Below are positions 38,852 to 50,990 of a stretch of DNA of 64,000 bases, piece by piece (the stretch's first letter is position 1; the number at the start of each line of letters is the position of its first letter). A program made the translations under genes and the position numbers. The notes beneath the pieces are model-generated. The model saw only the letters and a program-made list of their open reading frames with translations, was not told the origin of the DNA and made no database searches. Origin of the DNA: Emiliania huxleyi CCMP1516 (Eukaryota; Haptophyta; Isochrysidales; Noelaerhabdaceae); the NCBI RefSeq assembly GCF_000372725.1, contig NW_005196603.1:487162-551161 (forward strand). The letters are read 5' to 3'.

Positions 38852-41075
38852 TTAGCCCTTGGACCCTTCGGGCGGCAGGCGTGCCCCGGTGATCGGCGTC
38901 CAGCCGGGCGGCTCCCAGACGCAGTCCTCGGGGACGGGCAAGCCTTGTCGCAGGTGATGTAGCAGGACAAGGAATGCCTTCGAGTCGACGTCACCCTGCA
39001 CCGGGCTGTCGGGAGGCTCGTTTGGCGGGAAGAAGAGCCAGCCGGGCACCTCGGGCGCACAGAGGCAAGGGAAGAGGAAGCAGGCGCGCGCAAAGCAGAA
39101 CCAGGCGAGAAAGACGGCTAGCGTGAGGATCCCCGCAAACTCGACCGCCGGCCCGGTGTGCGGCGGGCAAGCGGTGATGCCGGAAAAGCAGTAGGGGAAG
39201 GCATGAATGACGACGCCGTAGATGACGATAAATATGGGGAGAAGCCAGAGAAAGAGCATAGTGTAGTAGAGCTTGAGCAAGAAGACGATGGCCCACATGC
39301 CGCAGAGCAGCACCCACGTGTAGAAGTACTTGACGCTGCGCGTCTGCTCGAGCGCGCGCTTACCAGCGACAAACCGGGTGGACTCGGCGATGGTCTCGGG
39401 AGAGAGGCAGAGTGCAAAGGTGAGGAAGTAGAGCCCGTTGCTGTTGAAGTCCTGGATGATGGTGAAGACGATGTAGAACTTGGCGATGTGGTGCAGCGTG
39501 GCGTCGTAGGCGAACATGACAATGGCGGGCGCCACGAAAATGAGGTACGCAGGGATAACGACGGTGTGGATCTCGACAACTATGGCGTAGAAGATGGTGC
39601 TGCAGTAGGCGTACGTCCCGCTCTCCCGGCGCGCGGCGAGCGAGCGAAGTACGATGCGGGCCTGGTAGAGGATAGCGTAGACGGAACGGTCAGCGTTGGT
39701 CTCCTTTTCCACGCCGTCCGCGAAGGTGAGGACCAACTTGTTGGCGGAGGTGCCCGCGAGATAGCCAACCACGATGAGGGGGAACACGGTGTAGGTGGCG
39801 ATGGCTGCCACCCGCTGGGCGATCGGCATCGGCGCTATCAGATAATCTTCCCACTCGGTGATGCGATTCGGGCAGTTTTGAATGAACATCTGGCTCACGA
39901 GCGCATCGAGGAGGATGAGCTCGAAAGCGATTGTGAGGATCGACCAGATGGCCGCCAGCTGCTGTGAGGCTCCGCATGCGCACGCCGAGAGCCAGCAGAG
40001 CTGCGTGCACGGCCACGAGCAGCGGCAACCGAGCCATGACATCCGGAACCACCGCGGTTGGCCCAGTGTCGGCACCCAGATGGGCTGAGGCGCGTTGAAC
40101 TGACGCAGCGCGCCGCCAGCACCGTCCTCCCACACTGCGCGCAGTGCCACAGCCTTGCCGATGCGCACGATCGGGGTACCTTCGGCGTGCGGCTCGCGAA
40201 GCGGCCTCCGGAGAGTGAGCGTGGTGTAGTCAAGCATGTCTCTCTCTGTAGCGGGCGTCCCAAGGCTGGCGATTGTGCACGTCTCCTCTCCAAGGCGGAT
40301 CCTGTCCCCAATCGAGAGGCGGCCGATCCCGAGGTAGGGGGTCAGCCTCGTCTCGCCAGGCTGTGACGCTATTTGCAGGAGGTCCTCTTCCGTCGACGCC
40401 CCGAAGCCGCTGAGCTCCGAGAGCGTCTTGTCGGTGAACCTGGGGGCGTGGGGGTGGGGTGGGGTGGGGGTGGTGGCCTCTGCGTCGGTAATCACGGCTG
40501 GCGGCGAACCGTCGCGAGATGCCCACCGCGGCAGCAAACTTGAAGAGACTGTGCAGGGCGACGGCGCAAATTAGCAGGCGCTTGTGTTGTTGTGTGCTGT
40601 CGCTGGCACTTGTGTTGTCGCACACGGGAGAAGGGCTCCACGCGAGCGTCGCTCACCTCTGGGAGTAGAAAATGGCGTACTCATGGTCGCGCATCTTGAT
40701 GAAGGCCTACAGGGGTGCAATACTAGAGGCATCGCGCAAAGGGTCCGGTCTTTCGCGTCTGTCTGCCTCCGCGCCCACAGCCTTGGCATGCACGCTCAGT
40801 AAGGAGTAGGGCAGGATCTCGTTTGCTGTCGGGGGGGAGTAGCCAGCGCCCTCGTCGATCAGCCAGCTGTCGCTGTCTGGCCAGTTCCATCTGGTGTCAG
40901 CACCGGCTGCGTTCGCAGCTCGCCAAAGCAAGCCAGGCGCACGCACATCGCAGCCGCCATTGACCAACGCGGACTCAATGGTGCCCACGTCTGTCGTCAC
41001 CGCCTCCAGCAGCGGCTCGATCTCACGCGCTGCTTGCCGCGTCTCCTCCAGGACGTGGTGGAGCTCGTCGCACAT
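38852..41075 (-). CDS. Multipass membrane protein, 4 exons
   Basis: Exons (-): 41075-40782, 40706-40657, 40596-40510, 40439-38852, 2019 nt, in frame, 672 residues. The N-terminus is helical (MCDELHHVLEETRQAAREIE). After AFIKMRDHEYAIFYSQ come a first hydrophobic stretch (LLICAVALHSLFKFAAAV), a soluble segment with TRLTPYLGIGRLSIGDRIRL, and about eight more membrane segments (LAAIWSILTIAFELILLDAL, VVIPAYLIFVAPAIVMFAYD, LYYTMLFLWLLPIFIVIYGV, FAGILTLAVFLAWFCFARAC). The family is unknown to me. Introns are GC-AG, GT-AG, GT-AG; the third is bounded by GTTCGCCG/GTTCACCG. The start could lie further up. Confidence 0.72.
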
Positions 41076-41423
41076 CTCCGAGCCGCGGTCGCGTGTGGCA
41101 AGGGCGGCATAACCGCGGGCGGCTTACAGGCGTCCCAAGGCGAGGGTTCGGGGACCGGGGCGGCAGGGGCTCTGAGGGTCGCCGCCACCGCGCTTGAGTC
41201 ATGCAGACGACATTACGGAGATCGCCATCTAACCGCGGATGTCACAGCGAGCGTGTTCGCCGCAGGCTGTCGTGTGTGTGAGCGAACGGGATGTTATGTG
41301 CGTGTCATGATACTGTCTTCTAGGGAGGAGCGCTCAGCTTTAAAAAAGAAATTCGTTCAACCTCCTAAAAAGAAAAACTGCTGTGACAGCCAGAGCCAAC
41401 CCCTGCCATCAGATCTGGTTCCA

Positions 41424-43920
41424 ATGACACCCAAGACGCTCCCTCCCCAGAAGCGGGCACGCGAAGAGGCCCAGGAGCGCGACGAGGCCGACTGCAGCGG
41501 CGGGTGCGGGGAGCGCCGCGCCGCTGCCGCATATCCCGCCGAACCGGGGCCCTGGAGGTGCACAAAATGCGAGAAGCTCATCGGGTGTGAGGTCATCGCT
41601 CGGCGCGGCCGTGAGTACGAGCGCGGCGTCGTGCAGCAGCGCGACCGCAACAGCCAGCTTCTCGTGCAGTGGTGGGAGGAGGCGGCGACCGGGTCCAATG
41701 AGAAGGGCCTCGCGCCCGAGTGGGTTGCCGAGCGACACGCGGCGCTGGCCGCTCCGGCGGATGGCGAGCGGGTGCGGCGCGGCATGGCGGTGCTAGCAGA
41801 GTGGGTGGACGGCCGCTTCTACTGCGCCACTGTGCAGGGCGGCGCGGCGCAGGCCCGCGTGCTGCTCCAGTTTGAGGACGGGCTCAGGCATGCTCCCCCC
41901 CCGGCTGCCCCTCTGGCTATTGCAGTTTTGTCTGCGGTGATGCCTTTCCCTGAGAACGCACACAACCGCCCTGGTGTGCAACACCCCGTGTGTCTGCTCC
42001 GCGAGTGCGTGTGCCCCGTCGTCCGTACTAGGACCGTGTGTCCCAGCGACTGACTGGCTGACTGCAGGTATGAGGCCGGCCTCGACGCGCTGCGGCCTCT
42101 GCTGGACAAGCCGCTCCTGCAGGCGGCGCACGCCCACCCTTGACCACCCTCGACCACCCTCGCCCACCCTCCACCACCCTCCACCACCCTCCACCACCCT
42201 CCACCACCCTCCACCACCCTCGACCACCCTCGACCACCCGAGATCACCCGAGATCACCCGAGATCACCCGAGATCACCCGAGATCACCCGAGATCACTCG
42301 AGATCACCCGAGATCACCCGAGATCACCCGATACCTCGCCACGCCTGTTCCTCCCTCCCGTTGCGACGCACCACCTTCCAATGCGGCGCCTCTTCGCTCC
42401 TGCAGCCGGCGCACTCGCCCCCTCTCCTCTATCTCCCCACACCTCCCCACATCTCCCCACACCTCCCCGCTCCCGCAGGCGGCGCACTCGCCCCCCTCGT
42501 CCGCGGTGCGGGAACCGCGCTCGTCGCTGCAGCGGATGCTTCCCGCCGACCTGCCATCCGCCCGCGCCGCCGGGTACGGCCCACTGGCGCAGTCGATGGA
42601 CCGGCTCGAGGCCGTCTGGCGCTGCTCCGGCGCCTGGAGGGCCGAGCACGAGGCGGCGCTGTCTTTCTTTGTTCGAGGCGGCGTCGTTCTTCTTCTCTCT
42701 AGGCACTTGGCGGGCCGAGCACGAGGCGGCGCTGTCTTTCTTTGCTCGAGGCGGCGTCTTTCTTCTTCTCTCTAGGCACTTGGCGGGGCGGAGCACGAGG
42801 CGGCGCTGTCTTTCTTTGTTCGAGGCGCGTCGTTCTTCTTCTCTCTAGGCACTTGGCGGGCCGAGCACGAGGCGGCGCTGTCTTTCTTTGTTCGAGGCGG
42901 CGTCTTTCTTCTTCTCTCTAGGCACTTGGCGTGTGGAGCACGAGGTGGCTGACATCTGCGGTCTCTTCATCTGCCGCGACTTTCTCTCGCCGGCAGAGGT
43001 GAGAGAGGGGGAGAGGTGGGGAGAGGTGGGGAGAGGTGGGGAGAGGTGGGGAGAGGTGGGGAGAGGTGGGGAGAGGTCGCGAGAGAGGGGGAGAGAGGGG
43101 GAGAGAGGGGGAGAGAGGGGGGGAGAGGGGGGGGGAGGGGGGGGGAGGGGGGGAGAGAACTTGATCTCGCCGGCGGAGGCTGCCGCCCTCTGTCTTGGCT
43201 AGTGCCTCGGCTCCCCTCGGCTAGAGGCTCGGCTAGAGGCTCGGCTAGAGGCTCGGCTAGAGGCTCGGCTAGAGGCTCGGCTAGAGGCTCGGCTAGAGGC
43301 TCGGCTAGAGGCTCGGCTAGAGGCTCGGCTAGAGGCTCGGCTAGAGGCTCGGCTAGACGTCGGCTAGAGGCTCGGCCAGAGGCTCGGCTAGACGTCGGCT
43401 AGAGGCTCGGCTAGAGGCTCGGCTAGAGGCTCGGCTAGAGGCTCGGCTAGAGGCTCGGCCAGAGGCTCGGCTAGACGTCGGCTAGAGGCTCGGCTAGAGG
43501 CTCGGCTAGAGGCTCGGCTAGAGGCTCGGCTAGAGGCTCGGCCAGAGGCTCGGCTAGAGGCTCGGCTAGAGGCTCGGCTAGAGGCTCGGCTAGAGGCTCG
43601 GCTAGAGGCTCGGCTAGACTCGGCTCGACCCTCGCCGGCGTGCTGTCTGGTCAGGTCGCATATCTCGCCGCATCTCGCCACATCTCGCCATATCTCCCCA
43701 TATCTCGTCAGGTCGCCGCATTCCGCCTCGTCTTCGCCGCGCACCAAGGCCTGGGGCGATGTACCAGTGGGGCACGATCTCCCCACATCTCCCCACATCT
43801 CCCATATCTCCCACCAGGCTGGGCGATGTACCAGTGGGGCACGATCGGCCGCAAGAAGGCGCTCGCCTCCGTCCTGCTCACACACGCGCACGCACACACG
43901 CACGCACGCACGCACGCACA

Positions 43921-44003
<83 letters not shown>

Positions 44004-44667
44004 GCACGCACACTCACGCACTACTCACTACTACTCCCTCTCTCTACTCCTCCCCCCCCCCCCTCCCCAAGGAGCTCGCCTCCATCCTGCAGCGCATCGA
44101 CTTCGGCCTCGAAGAGATGACGGCCGAGGGTGTCGCCGCGCAGTCAAAGTCCTTTACGCGGGCAATCGGCAGGCACCGGCAACGGCTCGCCCCCCTACCC
44201 CCACGGTATCCAACCCAACCCCTACCCCCACGGTACCCGAACCCGCAGGCACCAGCAGCGCCTCATTCAGCTCCTCGAGGCGCGGATGCGGCAGGTGTTT
44301 GCGCTCGCCGGCTTGTGGCGCGAGTGCCACGTGCGCATGATGCAACTCTCCCGGAGGCCCGCGGTGTGAACAGCGTCTCTTCACACCTCCAGCTGTGAAC
44401 AGGCGAGTCTACGACGAGGAGTGGGGGCCTGCGGTGTGAACAGCGTCTCTTCACACCTCTAGCTGTGAACAGGCGAGTCTACGATGAGGAGTGGGGGCCT
44501 GCGGTGTGAACAGCGTCTCTTCACACCTCTAGCTGTGAACAGGCGAGTCTACGACGAGGAGTGGGGGCCTGCGGTGTGAACAGCGTCTCTTCACACCTCT
44601 AGCTGTGAACAGGCGAGTCTACGACGAGGAGTGGGGGCGCGAGGCTTCCAGCCCCGGCCCGGGGTGA
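41424..44667 (+). CDS. Tudor-like / unknown protein in a gene packed with repeat introns
   Basis: Exons I can support: 41424-41887, 42068-42122, 42479-42629, 42922-42998 (747 nt, phase 0), then 43712-43748, 43818-43858, 44072-44172, 44249-44356, 44613-44667 (342 nt, phase 0). Exons between 43179 and 43654 are unresolved (STLAGVLSGQ ends there). Near the start are WRCTKCEKLIGC, VLAEWVDGRFYCATVQGGAA and QARVLLQFEDGLRYEAGLDA, which look Tudor- or Agenet-like. Later parts: SMDRLEAVWRCSGTWRVEHE, VADICGLFICRDFLSPAE, FRLVFAAHQGWAMYQWGTIG, LASILQRIDFGLEEMTAEGV, HQQRLIQLLEARMRQVFALA. Seven of nine placed introns are GC-AG. Function unknown; it may bind methylated chromatin through the first domain (speculative). 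Confidence 0.6.
42138..42330 (+). repeat. Intronic minisatellites (ccaccctcc and gagatcaccc)
   Basis: About eleven 9-bp units ccaccctcn, then about ten 10-bp units cgagatcacc, in the 356-nt intron 42123-42478. Confidence 0.92.
42630..42921 (+). repeat. Four tandem intron units of about 73 bp
   Basis: Each unit holds gcacttggcgggccgagcac, gaggcggcgctgtctttctt and a polypyrimidine stretch ending ttcttctctctag. Starts of the gccgagcacg core are near 42641, 42714, 42788, 42860; the last relative (gtggagcacg) is the true exon at 42934. Each unit carries its own GC donor and AG acceptor. Confidence 0.9.
43208..43615 (+). repeat. 12-bp minisatellite CTCGGCTAGAGG, about 34 copies
   Basis: The unit ctcggctagagg is repeated over about 400 bp with occasional variants (gacgtcgg, ccagagg). 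Every unit contains ctag, a possible acceptor. It lies in the unresolved part of the gene at 41424-44667. Confidence 0.95.
43926..44000. repeat. CA microsatellite (intronic)
   Basis: (CA)n of about 75 bp inside the intron 43859-44071. Confidence 0.95.
44361..44612 (+). repeat. Four tandem 70-bp intron units
   Basis: gcggtgtgaacagcgtctct starts at 44361, 44431, 44501 and 44571. Each unit ends tgtgaacag and is followed by gcgagtctacgacgaggagt, the start of the last exon. Units differ by one or two bases. Confidence 0.93.
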
Positions 44668-45508
<841 letters not shown>

Positions 45509-45850
45509 CTAGCCCTCGCCAACGAAAACCGCCTTCAGGATGGTCGTCAGCCAATCATCATGATCCTTTGGTAGCTCCCTGGGGAGACCCAGGGCAAGTC
45601 TTTTCGAGACGACTGCTAGCCTTTCCCGTTTCCTCGAAACCACCTCGGGTGGGATGCGTGCGAGCGTGTCAAAGATCCCGGGAACCGCACTACGGTTGCG
45701 GGGCGTGTCGAGCACAACCGCGAAGGCGCTCCAATCTCCTCCTACGTGCCAAAGCCACAGCTTGTCCATAGGAGGGAAAATGACCGGGATGCAACCGAAG
45801 GACATTGCGTCAACGATCCCCTTCCTCGTCGTGGTGTCGCCCGCAGGTTT
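45509..45850 (-). pseudogene. GT47 (exostosin-family) glycosyltransferase, C-terminal fragment
   Basis: The frame reads KPAGDTTTRKGIVDAMSFGC, IPVIFPPMDKLWLWHVGGDW, then SAFAVVLDTPRN and a helical end to the stop at 45509. PAGDTxTRKxxxDAxxxGCIPVxF is the nucleotide-sugar-binding signature of exostosin-type GT47 enzymes. Everything upstream of that signature is missing: at about 45850 the sequence changes to an ankyrin-type gene start. The enzyme cannot be functional as it stands. Confidence 0.75.
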
Positions 45851-46061
45851 GCCCGCCGCTGTCCAGCCACGCCAGCAGCGCCGCCTCGTCGCCTTCCGCA
45901 GCCGCTTTCGCCGCCTCTGCGGGAAGGCTGCCCAGTGAGCTGGAAGAGGCCGCGTCACTCGCTCCCGCCGCCGCCTCGCCCGAGATGCTGCCCGCCCCTC
46001 CAGCCGCCGCCAATCGGATGTTCCCCGTCCGACGCCTCGCCGGCAATGTGCCGGGCAACAT
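45851..46061 (-). pseudogene. 5' piece of an ankyrin-type gene joined to the GT47 fragment
   Basis: An ATG at 46061 leads to LGSLPAEAAKAAAEGDEAAL, LAWLDSGG, the usual beginning of an ankyrin array (AAxxGDxxALxxWLDxGG). It stops being ankyrin at the join with GT47 sequence near 45850. No further ankyrin repeats follow. Confidence 0.55.
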
Positions 46062-46296
46062 GCGGGTCGTCCAGCTGGCTCCCGCTGATGAGATGCATCT
46101 CCCGACCGCCGGCTATGATTGTCGTGATGGGTGGAGCTCGCGCGTTGTCTCGGGCGGCCATGAGACGGCGGGCTATATGCTCGCGGCGCGACCAATCTGG
46201 CCACTCGCTGTTTCGCGCGAAGGGTTTGCAGCTACCTTAATAGACCCCATCGGCAAAGATTTTTCCCCTCCGCCCGCGATGGAGGCCTTTTTGAGC

Positions 46297-46973
46297 GTCG
46301 CCGCCAGCTCGCTCCTGGCGGCCCGACTGTGGCCGGCTATCCGCGAGAGTCGACTCCTGGGCGTGTTCCGTGGTCCCGCGCCCGGATTCCGGCCCAGGAG
46401 GCTCTCGAGCGGCACACTGGTGACCCGCTGCTCGACGCTCTCGTTCAAGCGTCGACCGGACACAACGCCGCTCGTAGGCCGCCACGACCAGGCTGGTCGG
46501 CATCTGAGTTGAGGCCTGCACCAAGCTGCATGAGCGCATCGGCCGTGGCCGCAGCAGGTCCACCAGACGGGCGTCAAAGCTTGCCGTCGGCGTGCTGTCG
46601 TGGGAGAGCCCGAGACAGCTGCAGAGGAGCCGAGTGCAGTGGCGAGCCAGGGGCGGCCTGGGTCACAAAGTGGCGGTCCTTGCCCACTCTGAGCAGGACT
46701 GTGCTTTGGTGGGGTTGTGCTTGAGCGTGTGTGAAGTGGGAGTGCGTGCCGGCGGTGTCTGTGAGCTCGTAATGTGCGTGCGAGGGCCGTGTGTAGGGTG
46801 TTACGAGCCGGTGTGAGCTTGAAGACCCGAGACAAGTGCGGTTTGGGACACCTCAGGCCTGATACTGATGGGGCTGGGCCAGGAGAGCGACAGAGAAGGC
46901 GAGGTGGTGAGCTGAGAGGCTGGAGCGTCCGCGTGTGACCTTGTCGCGGTGAAGGTGCCAAAAAGCGTTGTTT
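46297..46973 (-). repeat. Left arm of a 677-bp inverted repeat
   Basis: Nearly identical (at least one mismatch, near 46455/48880) to 48365-49041 in reverse. Its inner end begins with about 170 bp of the 359-bp satellite unit, then diverges at ggctcgtaacacc. Open frames occur on both strands in both arms, but none has a recognisable domain. Confidence 0.9.
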
Positions 46974-48366
46974 CATGCTCTCAGCTCACCACCTCGCCTT
47001 CTCTGTCGCTCTCCTGGCCCAGTCCCATCAGTATCAGGCCTGAGGTGTCCAAAACCGCACTTGTCTCGGGTCTCCAAGCTCACACCGGCTCGTGATGCCA
47101 CGGAGAGGGCTCGAGATTGTCCTCGGTGGACCCCATCCGAGGCAATTGCGAGGGCGTTACGGAGGTCATTACCGGCGCCACCGAACGTGATATGTCTCGT
47201 CCCGCAGCCCTCATGCACCAGGGCCATGGGTGCAGTCATAATATGTAGGCCTTCTCTCCCACAGTTTTGAGCAAGAGCCGCAAACAACGCTTTTTGGCAC
47301 CTTCACCGCGACAAGGTCACACGCGGACGCTCCAGCCTCTCAGCTCACCACCTCGCCTTCTCTGTCGCTCTCCTGGCCCAGTCCCATCAGTATCAGGCCT
47401 GAGGTGTCCCAAACCGCACTTGTCTCGGGTCTCCAAGCTCACACCGGCTCGTGATGCCACGGAGAGGGCTCGAGATTGTCCTCGGTGGACCCCATCCGAG
47501 GCAATTGCGAGGGCATTACGGAGGTCATTACCGGCGCCACCGACCCCGATATGTCTCGTCCCGCAGCCCTCATGCACCAAATATATGCATGCAGTTATAA
47601 TATGTAGGCCTTCTCTCCCACAGTTTTGAGCAAGAGCCGCAAACAACGCTTTTTGGCACCTTCACCGCGACAAGGTCACACGCGGACGCTCCAGCCTCTC
47701 AGCTCACCACCTCGCCTTCTCTGTCGCTCTCCTGGCCCAGTCCCATCAGTATCAGGCCTGAGGTGTCCCAAACCGCACTTGTCTCGGGTCTCCAAGCTCA
47801 CACCGGCTCGTGATGCCACGGAGAGGGCTCGAGATTGTCCTCGGTGGACCCCATCCGAGGCAATTGCGAGGGCATTACGGAGGTCATTACCGGCGCCACC
47901 GACCCCGATATGTCTCGTCCCGCAGCCCTCATGCACCAAATATATGCATGCAGTTATAATATGTAGGCCTTCTCTCCCACAGTTTTGAGCAAGAGCCGCA
48001 AACAACGCTTTTTGGCACCTTCACCGCGACAAGGTCACACGCGGACGCTCCAGCCTCTCAGCTCACCACCTCGCCTTCTCTGTCGCTCTCCTGGCCCAGT
48101 CCCATCAGTATCAGGCCTGAGGTGTCTAAAACCGCACTTGTCTCGGGTCTGCAAGCTCACACCGGCTCGTGATGCCACGGAGAGGGCTCGAGATTGTCCT
48201 CGGTGGACCCCATCCGAGGCAATTGCGAGGGCATTACGGAGGTCATTACCGGCGCCACCGACCGTGATATGTCTCGTCCCGCAGCCCTCATGCACCAAAT
48301 ATATGCATGCAGTTATAATATGTAGGCCTTCTCTCCCACAGTTTTGAGCAAGAGCCGCAAACAACG
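46974..48366 (+). repeat. 359-bp satellite array, almost four copies
   Basis: The anchor cgctttttggc recurs at 47288, 47647 and 48006, a period of 359 bp, and again near 48368 at the arm boundary with a 2-bp insertion. The first unit lacks its beginning. Units differ at few sites, for example cgaacgtgat, cgaccccgat and cgaccgtgat. Each unit is open over about 110-120 codons on both strands. Confidence 0.95.
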
Positions 48367-49041
48367 CGCTTTTTGGCACCTTCACCGCGACAAGGTCACA
48401 CGCGGACGCTCCAGCCTCTCAGCTCACCACCTCGCCTTCTCTGTCGCTCTCCTGGCCCAGCCCCATCAGTATCAGGCCTGAGGTGTCCCAAACCGCACTT
48501 GTCTCGGGTCTTCAAGCTCACACCGGCTCGTAACACCCTACACACGGCCCTCGCACGCACATTACGAGCTCACAGACACCGCCGGCACGCACTCCCACTT
48601 CACACACGCTCAAGCACAACCCCACCAAAGCACAGTCCTGCTCAGAGTGGGCAAGGACCGCCACTTTGTGACCCAGGCCGCCCCTGGCTCGCCACTGCAC
48701 TCGGCTCCTCTGCAGCTGTCTCGGGCTCTCCCACGACAGCACGCCGACGGCAAGCTTTGACGCCCGTCTGGTGGACCTGCTGCGGCCACGGCCGATGCGC
48801 TCATGCAGCTTGGTGCAGGCCTCAACTCAGATGCCGACCAGCCTGGTCGTGGCGGCCTACGAGCGGCGTTGTGTCCGGTGGACGCTTGAACGAGAGCGTC
48901 GAGCAGCGGGTCACCAGTGTGCCGCTCGAGAGCCTCCTGGGCCGGAATCCGGGCGCGGGACCACGGAACACGCCCAGGAGTCGACTCTCGCGGATAGCCG
49001 GCCACAGTCGGGCCGCCAGGAGCGAGCTGGCGGCGACGCTC
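48365..49041 (+). repeat. Right arm of the 677-bp inverted repeat
   Basis: Counterpart of 46297-46973. The outer limit is sharp: cggcgacgctca continues as tcgaaaattg here but as aaaaaggcct in the left arm. No target-site duplication is visible at the outer ends. Confidence 0.9.
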
Positions 49042-49924
49042 ATCGAAAATTGTTTTCTCGTTTTTCGTGCACTACCGGCCACAGCCGTGCCTCAGGCATC
49101 CAAGTCGGGCAACATGTGGGCGGCACGGGACCGGAGGCTTGGCCCTAGGCCGAAGAAAGGGTATGCGAGGGTGCTCGCGAGCACCAAAGCCACTTGCGGC
49201 ATTCGCCAGCAATCCCTGCTGCACACAAGAAGCGAGCGGTCCGGACGTCTGGCGGCCACTGAAGGCAATCGCACGGTGGGGGAGGCGGTCCGCGTGTTAC
49301 GTACGTCTTTGAAAAGTGACACCGTCGCTAGTTTACCGGTCGCCGAGTGAATTCGGACCCGCTCGGGACTCGCTACTGCTGACTAGTCGCGCCGAGGGCG
49401 GAGAGTGACTCACACGTAGCTTAATATGTCAGCGATGCAGCTCGCACAAGGGCGGCGGAGCCGAGGGCAGCGAGTGTGGTGGCGGCGACGGCTGGTGGCC
49501 GGCCCGACGGTGCCTCGGCGCGTAGCACACCTATAGGCGGTTTCGTCGGCGGTTCCGGTTCTGCGCGCGCTGGCGACGGCGAGAGGGACACCGGGTAGAC
49601 CCGGCGCGACCGTGTTGGCCGAGGGCGGCGGCAGCGGGCGCGACAGAGCTGGTGCTGCCGCGAGCAAGACGGCAGCGACGCGCGGCAAGCCGCACGCTGC
49701 CATGGGCGAACCTAGCGCATGAGCCGTCGAATGGCCTACGACACGGGGCGAGGAGCGGCTCAGAGCTCGGCTGAGAGTGTCGCACAGCTGGCGCCAGCAG
49801 CAAGCAGCTCACCTACAGAGAAACGCGTTTGAGTGACACACTAGCGAGAGATCGTCGAAGCTCGCAGACGCTGTTCACCTCGAGATCACGGCGGATTGCT
49901 TCGCATAGTACCTATATTCTTTAC
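49042..49924. other. Spacer
   Basis: No gene supported. Open frames are Arg/Ala-rich and lack domains. Confidence 0.45.
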
Positions 49925-50043
49925 TTTGGACTGTGAATGTGATGTTCCACACCTCATTCAAATGCTATTCACACCTCATTCAAATGCTCTTTTCATTCAA
50001 ATGTTACTCCATCTACTGTGGAACATCACATTCACAGTCCAAA
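49925..50043. mobile_element. Small TIR element (MITE-like), 119 bp
   Basis: Perfect 27-bp terminal inverted repeats (tttggactgtgaatgtgatg continuing to ttccaca) at 49925-49951 and 50017-50043. The interior repeats cctcattcaaatgct. It is AT-rich unlike its surroundings. No coding capacity and no clear target duplication. Confidence 0.75.
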
Positions 50044-50990
50044 ATCATGCATTAGAAGAGTATATAGGGGGTATATCTTTGATTAGAGATTCATTTAGGG
50101 CTGATGCAACCTCCGACTCCCTTCCCGTACATCCAACTGCTCCCGCCACACCCTTCTCGGACCATCGCGCTGCTCTTCGCGCGAGTAAATACATGATTTC
50201 GCGCCTTCTGGAACGCCTGCTGATACCGTCTTCCCGGCAGCCGGCAGCCTCGATACGGCCATCTCGACGACAGAAACGCGGCCGAGATCACTCGCAGACG
50301 AGTCGTGCGTGTGTGTGTCGTCGATCGCCGAGCTAATCGGTGGTCTCGCGCCGCTGTTGAAGCACACACTCTGCGCGAGCACCTCGCTTCATCATCCTCG
50401 CCGGCACAGGACGCGTCACTGGTACTGCTCGACGAGGCCGAGATAATGCGCGAGACGGGTCGGAGGCCGCTATCTCGCACCCAGCTGTGTCGCCATCGCG
50501 CTCAGTATGGCCGCCTGTGCACGAGTTGGTCGCGTGGCGGCTTTACGGATGAGTCGCGGCGATAATTTGTTGGTCAGCAGCTGCACGCCGCCACTCGTCC
50601 TCAGCATGCATTGGCATTGGCTGTCGCTGCCAGCCGTTCGGTGTGGTGGCATCGCGACTGTAGGAGTCGTGCCTGACCCGTGCCGTGCGCGTGCATTGCT
50701 CAGCGCTGCGTTGCTGGTCCGTCTCACCCCATGCCGGCATGCTCTGGCTGCGCTGGCTGCACTGTCTCGGCGTCGACACATGACAGAGACTGTGCCGCGA
50801 TTGTGGCCGGGCTAAGGCGGCCAGCGGGCCAGCTCGTGACCGCTGTGAGCGGTCTGTGCAAGTGGAGCTCCGCAGTTTGGGGCTGGCTTGACTCACGGCG
50901 GCCAAGCATCGATCGGCGGCAGTGCCCGATCACTGTTTGTAACGCACCCATCGCCACTCCAGTCTATATATATGTTCTGAACTTGGCGCA
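50044..50990. other. Spacer
   Basis: Short open frames only. One (+, near 50415) reads VLLDEAEIMRETGRRPLSRT, but with no wider context; I make no call. Confidence 0.4.

Noticed and set aside
46976-48385. Repeated 109-120-residue ORFs on both strands of the 359-bp units
   Set aside because: Differences between units are often non-synonymous, no domain is visible, and both strands are equally open, as expected for GC-rich satellite DNA.
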